From: Thermococci archaeon
Lineage (GTDB): Archaea; Methanobacteriota_B; Thermococci; Thermococcales; Thermococcaceae
Length of the DNA stretch: 7,019 nucleotides
Direction of reading: 5' to 3'
NCBI GenBank assembly: GCA_003663695.1
Contig: QMUB01000060.1
Span: 1-7,019, forward strand
Shown here in pieces: positions 1-7,019 of this stretch (positions are counted from its first letter, which is position 1; each line of letters begins with the position of its first letter). A program made the translations under genes and the position numbers. A model generated the notes under the pieces. It made no database searches. It was not told where the DNA came from and was given only the letters and a program-made list of their open reading frames with translations.

Positions 1-3635
<3,635 letters not shown>

Positions 3636-3667
3636 CCCTTTCCTTTTTCCAGTACCGTACAGGTTTT
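3636..3667 (+). terminator. Probable T-rich archaeal terminator after the reductase gene
   Basis: Directly after the TGA stop (3633-3635) the + strand has a pyrimidine run, ccctttcctttttcc (3636-3650, with five T at 3644-3648), and a further four T at 3664-3667. Archaeal RNA polymerase terminates at U-rich stretches without needing a hairpin, and none is evident here. Assignment is by composition and position only. Confidence 0.45.
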
Positions 3668-3680
3668 CCTTAGAGATAGA

Positions 3681-3691
3681 CTTTTATATTT
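3681..3691 (+). promoter_or_regulatory. TATA box for the aminotransferase gene
   Basis: cttttatattt matches the T/A-rich Thermococcales TATA element, preceded by purine-rich gagataga that could serve as BRE. The box centre lies about 35 bases before the ATG. With initiation about 25 bases downstream of the box, this gives a short leader of roughly 10 bases that still contains the ribosome binding site. Confidence 0.65.
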
Positions 3692-3709
3692 ATGAAACTA
3701 TTCTCGAAT

Positions 3710-3717
3710 GAGGTGAT
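3710..3717 (+). promoter_or_regulatory. Ribosome binding site, aminotransferase
   Basis: GAGGTGAT is complementary to the archaeal 16S rRNA 3' end (GGAGGTGATC type). It lies three bases before the ATG at 3721 and supports that start. Confidence 0.8.
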
Positions 3718-3720
3718 ACC

Positions 3721-4860
3721 ATGCAGTTTGAGGATGCTTACAAAGAGGTTTACGAAATTGTGAAACCAAAATACAGGCTTTTCACGGCAGGCCCTGTTGC
3801 ATGCTTTCCTGAGGTTCTTGAAATAATGAAGGTGCAGATGTTCAGCCACCGTGCGGCCGAATACAAAGAGATGCATGTTGATACAGTTGAGAAGCTTAAA
3901 AAATTCCTCGAAGTTGAGAGGGGAGAGGTTCTCCTATTTCCAAGCTCCGGCACTGGAGTAATGGAAGCCAGCATAAGGAACGGCGTTTCCAAGGGCGGAA
4001 AGGTTCTCGTAACGGTAATCGGTGCTTTTGGGAAGAGGTACAAGCAGGTGGTTGAAAGCAACGGGCGGAAAGCAATAACCCTTGAATACGAGCCAGGAAA
4101 AGCCGCAAAGCCCGAGGATCTTGACGAGGCATTAAAGAAAAACCCTGATGTTGAAGCAGTGACGATAACATACAACGAAACATCCACGGGTGTTCTCAAT
4201 CCACTTCCCGAGCTGGCTAAAGTTGCAAAAGAGCATGGAAAGCTGGTTTTCGTTGATGCCGTAAGTGCGATGGGCGGTGCCGACATCAAAGTCACAAAAT
4301 GGGGAATTGATGTTGTCTTTGGAAGCTCCCAAAAAGCCTTTGGTGTTCCGCCGGGATTGGCGGTGGGTGCCTTCAGCGAGGAGTTCATCGAGATAGCGCG
4401 TGGAATGGAGGAAAAGGGATGGTACTTTGATATCCCGAGATATATAAAGGTGCAGAACGAGAAGCAGGGACCGCCTTCAACCCCGGCAATGCCGCAGGAG
4501 TTTGGATTAAACGTTGTCCTGAGGATAATAGAGAGGATGGGTGGCAAATACGAGTGGCTCGGCATGTATAGGAAGAGAAGCGAGATGATAAGAAGCGGAG
4601 TTAGGGAAATGGGCTTGGATATACTGGCAGAGCCGGGCTATGAGAGTCCAACAATTACAGCAGTATTAACTCCTGAAGGTATCAACGGAGTTGAGATCTA
4701 CAACACAATGCGCGAGCGTGGCTTTGAGCTGGCCAAGGGCTACGGTGAGGGAATAAAGGAGAAGACCTTCCGCATAGGTAACATGGGTTACATGACCTTT
4801 GAGGACATTCAAGAGATGCTCACCAACCTGAAGGAAGTCGTGGAAAAATTGAGAAAGTGA
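3721..4860 (+). CDS. PLP-dependent class V aminotransferase, alanine/serine-glyoxylate type
   Basis: A 379-residue soluble fold-type I enzyme expected to move an amino group between an amino acid (alanine or serine) and an oxo acid such as glyoxylate or pyruvate. Visible landmarks are the N-terminal FTAGPVACFPEV loop, the PLP phosphate loop PSSGTGVMEA (from Pro74), the VDAVSAMGG strand with cofactor Asp179, and the Schiff-base Lys205 in GSSQKAFGVPPGL. Further on are GPPSTPAMP and the C-terminal FRIGNMG segment with Arg351, the likely substrate-carboxylate ligand. Length fits the family. The ATG is supported by a strong ribosome binding site and its own TATA box, so it is probably a single-gene unit. 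It ends one base before the stop codon of the convergent P-loop gene. Substrate cannot be read from sequence: serine-pyruvate, alanine-glyoxylate and phosphoserine-like activities are all possible in class V enzymes, so no gene symbol is given. Confidence 0.93.
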   Translation: MQFEDAYKEVYEIVKPKYRLFTAGPVACFPEVLEIMKVQMFSHRAAEYKEMHVDTVEKLKKFLEVERGEVLLFPSSGTGVMEASIRNGVSKGGKVLVTVIGAFGKRYKQVVESNGRKAITLEYEPGKAAKPEDLDEALKKNPDVEAVTITYNETSTGVLNPLPELAKVAKEHGKLVFVDAVSAMGGADIKVTKWGIDVVFGSSQKAFGVPPGLAVGAFSEEFIEIARGMEEKGWYFDIPRYIKVQNEKQGPPSTPAMPQEFGLNVVLRIIERMGGKYEWLGMYRKRSEMIRSGVREMGLDILAEPGYESPTITAVLTPEGINGVEIYNTMRERGFELAKGYGEGIKEKTFRIGNMGYMTFEDIQEMLTNLKEVVEKLRK

Positions 4861-4861
4861 A

Positions 4862-5455
4862 CTAGAGAATCTTTTCGAGTTTTACCTTTTCTCCCTCTTC
4901 TGCAATTCTGTAGATAGCATCAACGCTTCTTGAATGTGTCCTGAAGTCAAAGGCAAGCTTCACCACGATTTCAAACTTCCCAAGAGTATCCTCATCAATC
5001 TTAAGCCAGTGCTTTATCTCACTGATTAGGTCATTTGAGAGCACGAGCGATGTAATTATGAAGGGATATTCATCTATAAGCTTTTTCAGGAGTTGAGGGA
5101 CGCTCACCGTGTGGAGTGTGTCTATGATAACATAGTCAGGATTTAGCCTTTTTATCTGTTCTATGACCTCTTCCGTCCTCCTTTCGAGAGACTCTGAATT
5201 AAACTCCGTGTTTATTATATGTATGTTCCCTTTAAAGGGTTTAAACTCATTATAGGCTGTAACTACAGCTATTTTCCATTCCTCCGGGATTAAGTGAACG
5301 AGTGCCTCAACGAGTTTTGTTTTACCGCTTCGGTTCCTTCCAACTATTAAAATGTCATCTTTTTCTAGAAGGGTTTTCTTCAAAAGCTCAAGCTGCTCCT
5401 CATTTATGCTTCCATATCTGAGAAGATCTTCTGGAGTAAATATGTAAACCGTCAT
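4862..5455 (-). CDS. Small P-loop ATPase resembling the C-terminal domain of CpaF/VirB11-type secretion ATPases
   Basis: A 197-residue protein with no signal peptide or membrane segment visible. Walker A is GRNRSGKT (residues 39-46). It is preceded by FTPEDLLRYGSINEEQLELL and DDILIVG, which follow the pattern of CpaF/TadA ATPases (a short helix ending in Gly-Ser, a helix, then the P-loop strand). ALVHLIP after the P-loop also fits. NPDYVIIDT (105-113) sits where the family has PD-hydrophobic-GExR, but Asp112-Thr replaces Gly-Glu and the Arg and the later HAN-type histidine are absent. The end (EIVVKLAF to SVDAIYRI, about 162-184) matches the family's final strand pair. The large N-terminal domain is missing. 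The ATG is supported by GGTGAT five bases upstream and a TATA box. Stop is TAG. It lies downstream of panE on the same strand (43 bases apart) with no obvious functional link. Partners and role are unknown; ATP binding is likely, secretion activity doubtful. Confidence 0.85.
   Translation of the reverse strand: MTVYIFTPEDLLRYGSINEEQLELLKKTLLEKDDILIVGRNRSGKTKLVEALVHLIPEEWKIAVVTAYNEFKPFKGNIHIINTEFNSESLERRTEEVIEQIKRLNPDYVIIDTLHTVSVPQLLKKLIDEYPFIITSLVLSNDLISEIKHWLKIDEDTLGKFEIVVKLAFDFRTHSRSVDAIYRIAEEGEKVKLEKIL
4871..4900 (+). terminator. Probable T-rich terminator of the aminotransferase, inside the convergent gene
   Basis: Three TTTT tracts (4872-4875, 4880-4883, 4887-4890) followed by ctccctcttc lie 10-40 bases after the aminotransferase stop. 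With only one base between the two convergent genes, termination must occur over the 3' coding end of the P-loop gene. There is no hairpin requirement in archaea. Assignment is by composition only. Confidence 0.4.
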
Positions 5456-5460
5456 TTTTA

Positions 5461-5466
5461 ATCACC
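5461..5466 (-). promoter_or_regulatory. Ribosome binding site, P-loop ATPase gene
   Basis: Read on the - strand this is GGTGAT, five bases before the ATG at 5455-5453. It fixes the start of the P-loop gene. Confidence 0.7.
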
Positions 5467-5486
5467 ATAAAATATACGCCTGGAGA

Positions 5487-5496
5487 AAATATAAAC
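5487..5496 (-). promoter_or_regulatory. TATA box for the P-loop ATPase gene
   Basis: The - strand reads TTTATATTTT, centred about 36 bases before the ATG. This is almost the same spacing as in the aminotransferase promoter and predicts a leader of about 10 bases that includes the GGTGAT site. The box begins two bases after the panE stop codon, so the gene can be transcribed on its own. The same T-rich run may also help end panE transcripts. Confidence 0.55.
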
Positions 5497-5498
5497 CT

Positions 5499-6395
5499 TC
5501 ACCTCAGATTCTCCTTCGCTTTAATCAGCGCTACAAGGAGCTCATTCATAGGGGCTTTTAGCCCGATACTCTCCGCATATTCAACTATTTTGCCATTTAT
5601 ATAATCTATTTCGGTTCTCTTCCCCCTTTTAATGTCCTGAAGCATGGAGTTGTAATTATCCTTTGTGTCCTCAAGGGTATCAATTATAACATCTATGGGG
5701 TGCTCCTCAAACTCTATTCCAAGCTGCTGTGCTACCTGACATCCTTCCCTAGCAATTTCCACCAAAATCCCTTGTAAGTATCCATTTTCGAGCAAATAAC
5801 CATTTTTAACTTCCAAAAGAGCCCCTATGGGATTTATCGCGGAGTTCACAATAACTTTGATCCATTTCCATCCAATTATGTTGGTGCTGGCTTCAGTTTT
5901 AATTCCTACCTCATTAAACACTCTCACGACATCCCTGACAAAATCGTCTTCACCCTTTGGATAGACGCCTATTCTGGTTATTCCCTTTCCGGTCCACCTC
6001 ACTACCCCCCACCTTTCCATCGCCGCTCCATTGGTGGTTATGCCTCCCAGAACTTTCCTAGTATAGTTTAATGCGAGATCTTCATTTCCCAGCCCGTTCT
6101 GTATGCTCAGGACCCACGTATTCTTTCCTATGCATCTGCTCGCACACTCTAAGGCTGTTTTTGTTGAATAAGCTTTTGTGGATACTATTAAAAGATCCGG
6201 AGTCTCCTCTGGAGCATAAAGAGAAGCCTTTGGGTAGGTCACGAACTCCTCAACACCCGTAATTCTAAGACCCTTCTCATTTACAGCCTTCACGTGCTTC
6301 TCTCTTCCAATAAGTACGACTTCATGCCCTCCTCTGGAGAGCAAACCCCCAAAGAGAGAACCTATAGAGCCCGCGCCGAGAACATAAATCCTCAT
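5499..6395 (-). CDS. panE: 2-dehydropantoate 2-reductase (ketopantoate reductase)
   Basis: A 298-residue cytoplasmic enzyme that reduces ketopantoate to pantoate with NAD(P)H, an early step of coenzyme A biosynthesis. The Rossmann nucleotide motif [11 protein letters not shown] begins at residue 7. Asn100 in [10 protein letters not shown], Lys180 in [14 protein letters not shown] and Glu262 in [10 protein letters not shown] line up with the catalytic or substrate residues N98, K176 and E256 of E. coli PanE. Length is that of the family. The start at 6395 is chosen because [12 protein letters not shown] is the normal N-terminus and GGTGGG lies three bases upstream. The frame stays open to 6575, but those extra residues overlap the divergent methyltransferase and lack family similarity. 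Stop is TGA at 5501-5499. Archaea convert pantoate onward by pantoate kinase and phosphopantothenate synthetase, neither of which is in the window. Archaeal homologues are reported to be feedback-inhibited by CoA; no regulatory site is evident here. Confidence 0.95.
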   Translation of the reverse strand: MRIYVLGAGSIGSLFGGLLSRGGHEVVLIGREKHVKAVNEKGLRITGVEEFVTYPKASLYAPEETPDLLIVSTKAYSTKTALECASRCIGKNTWVLSIQNGLGNEDLALNYTRKVLGGITTNGAAMERWGVVRWTGKGITRIGVYPKGEDDFVRDVVRVFNEVGIKTEASTNIIGWKWIKVIVNSAINPIGALLEVKNGYLLENGYLQGILVEIAREGCQVAQQLGIEFEEHPIDVIIDTLEDTKDNYNSMLQDIKRGKRTEIDYINGKIVEYAESIGLKAPMNELLVALIKAKENLR

Positions 6396-6398
6396 CTT

Positions 6399-6404
6399 CC
6401 CACC
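6399..6404 (-). promoter_or_regulatory. Ribosome binding site, panE
   Basis: GGTGGG on the - strand, three bases before the ATG at 6395-6393. It decides the panE start over the longer open frame reaching 6575. Confidence 0.65.
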
Positions 6405-6410
6405 AAAAGG

Positions 6411-6421
6411 ATTTTTAAAAA
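6411..6421. promoter_or_regulatory. Near-palindromic TATA element in the panE/trmJ divergent spacer
   Basis: atttttaaaaa reads as a TATA-like box on both strands. Its centre is about 26 bases before the ATG at 6442 on the + strand, which would place transcription initiation at or next to that ATG and give a leaderless message. For panE on the - strand it lies only about 21 bases before the ATG, slightly too close, so the neighbouring element at 6425-6436 is the better panE candidate. Confidence 0.55.
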
Positions 6422-6424
6422 GAA

Positions 6425-6436
6425 AGCTTAAAGCCT
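6425..6436 (-). promoter_or_regulatory. Possible TATA box for panE
   Basis: On the - strand the sequence reads ggctttaagctt. It is centred about 35 bases before the panE ATG, the same spacing as the two other leadered genes here. The match to the consensus is only fair, and the alternative box at 6411-6421 cannot be excluded. Confidence 0.35.
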
Positions 6437-6441
6437 TTCCG

Positions 6442-7019
6442 ATGAATATGGAGATAGCCGTGATCCTAGTAGAGCCCGAATATCCCATAAATCTGGGTTC
6501 AATAGCAAGGGTTATGAAGAATTTCGGGGTTAAAGAGCTTATCCTCGTTAGTCCGAAGGTTAATCCAAAGGACAAGCTTGCGAGAAAGTTTGCTGTTCAT
6601 GCAGTTGATATATTGGAGAATGCAAAAATCGTGGAAGATCTGGATGGGGCATTAAATCTTGTCAATTTTGCCATCGGGACAAGTGGAGTTGGAGGACAGA
6701 GATATATACCCCAGAGGAGTCCAATAACCCCAGAGGGTCTTGCGAGGAGACTACCTTCTATAGAGGGAAAATTGGGGATTGTATTTGGAAGGGAGAGTAG
6801 GGGACTCAACAATGAAGAACTTGAGAAGCTTGATTTCACCGTGACTATACCAACGAGCGAGGAATATCCCATAATGAACCTAAGTCACGCGGTTGCTGTA
6901 ATCCTGTATGAGCTTTATAAGAGAAGAACAGAGGACAGTACTATCAAAACATCAACGAGGAAGGATAGAGAGATATTCATCCAGTTCTGGAGAGAGCTCA
7001 TGAGAGTTCTGGATACCCC
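6442..7019 (+). CDS. trmJ: SPOUT (TrmH/SpoU) RNA 2'-O-methyltransferase, TrmJ type, 3' partial
   Basis: Expected to transfer a methyl group from S-adenosylmethionine to a ribose 2'-OH in tRNA, position 32 in the TrmJ family. Reading from ATG 6442 gives 192 full codons with no stop before the window end. Three SPOUT motifs are clear. Motif 1 is [20 protein letters not shown] (residues 10-29), with Asn17 and the probable catalytic Arg23. Motif 2 is [15 protein letters not shown] (from 113), with the GRESRGL loop at 116-122. Motif 3 is [18 protein letters not shown] (from 136), with the NLS at 146-148; motifs 2 and 3 form the knot that binds the cofactor. A charged region after about 162 starts a C-terminal extension that is cut off. 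ATG 6442 or ATG 6448 (Met-Asn-Met) could be the start. No ribosome binding site precedes either, which fits a leaderless mRNA. The target nucleotide is inferred from family only. Confidence 0.92.
   Translation, partial: MNMEIAVILVEPEYPINLGSIARVMKNFGVKELILVSPKVNPKDKLARKFAVHAVDILENAKIVEDLDGALNLVNFAIGTSGVGGQRYIPQRSPITPEGLARRLPSIEGKLGIVFGRESRGLNNEELEKLDFTVTIPTSEEYPIMNLSHAVAVILYELYKRRTEDSTIKTSTRKDREIFIQFWRELMRVLDT

Noticed and set aside
3636..3720. Small RNA gene or riboswitch between the reductase and aminotransferase
   Set aside because: The 85 bases are accounted for by a T-rich end, a TATA box and a ribosome binding site; the predicted leader of about 10 bases is too short for a riboswitch.
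3750..4565. Long minus-strand open frame opposite the aminotransferase
   Set aside because: It has shadow composition (Ser, Pro and Thr rich), no motifs, and lies opposite a well-supported gene; long antisense frames are expected from the codon bias.
5456..6395. panE and P-loop gene as a dedicated functional operon
   Set aside because: They share a strand and a short gap, but the P-loop gene has its own TATA box and site, and no functional link is evident.
6396..6575. 60-residue N-terminal extension of panE
   Set aside because: It is antisense to the methyltransferase gene, precedes the canonical [13 protein letters not shown]-terminus, and a ribosome binding site sits directly before the inner ATG.
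6597..6872. Minus-strand open frame of 91 residues
   Set aside because: It is a Ser/Leu/Pro-rich shadow lying entirely across the SPOUT methyltransferase, whose three motifs are clear on the + strand.

Overview
The window looks like chromosomal DNA from a hyperthermophilic archaeon of the Thermococcales (Thermococcus, Pyrococcus or Palaeococcus type). The grounds are a B12-dependent ribonucleotide reductase carrying an intein at its active site, archaeal T/A-rich TATA boxes, ribosome binding sites of the GGTGAT type, a charged Glu/Lys/Ile-rich protein composition, and very short spacers. Species cannot be fixed from the sequence. Five protein genes were found, two of them cut by the window edges. 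No RNA genes, CRISPR arrays or insertion sequences were seen, and there is no gene-free stretch longer than about 85 bases.

Layout. (1) Bases 1-3635, + strand: 3' part of a class II (adenosylcobalamin-dependent) ribonucleotide reductase gene. It is interrupted in frame at 1200-2333 by a 378-residue intein with a LAGLIDADG homing endonuclease. The intein sits directly before the codon of the radical-bearing catalytic cysteine. (2) Bases 3721-4860, + strand: a PLP-dependent class V aminotransferase of the alanine/serine-glyoxylate type, with its own TATA box and ribosome binding site. (3) Bases 4862-5455, - strand, convergent with (2) and separated from it by one base: a small P-loop protein that looks like a reduced, stand-alone C-terminal domain of a CpaF/VirB11-type secretion ATPase lacking the usual family signatures. 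(4) Bases 5499-6395, - strand: ketopantoate reductase (panE), a coenzyme A biosynthesis enzyme. (5) Bases 6442-7019, + strand, divergent from panE across 46 bases and cut by the window end: a SPOUT-class tRNA 2'-O-methyltransferase of the TrmJ type, probably translated from a leaderless mRNA.

The genes do not form one pathway. DNA precursor synthesis, amino acid metabolism, CoA synthesis and tRNA modification are all housekeeping functions, and most genes have recognisable promoters of their own. The points most worth a second look are the intein at the thiyl-radical cysteine with its base-composition contrast, the degenerate orphan secretion-ATPase-like protein, and the compact divergent promoter with a probable leaderless start. 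I see no clear sign of an undescribed multi-gene system; the orphan ATPase is the least explained gene.
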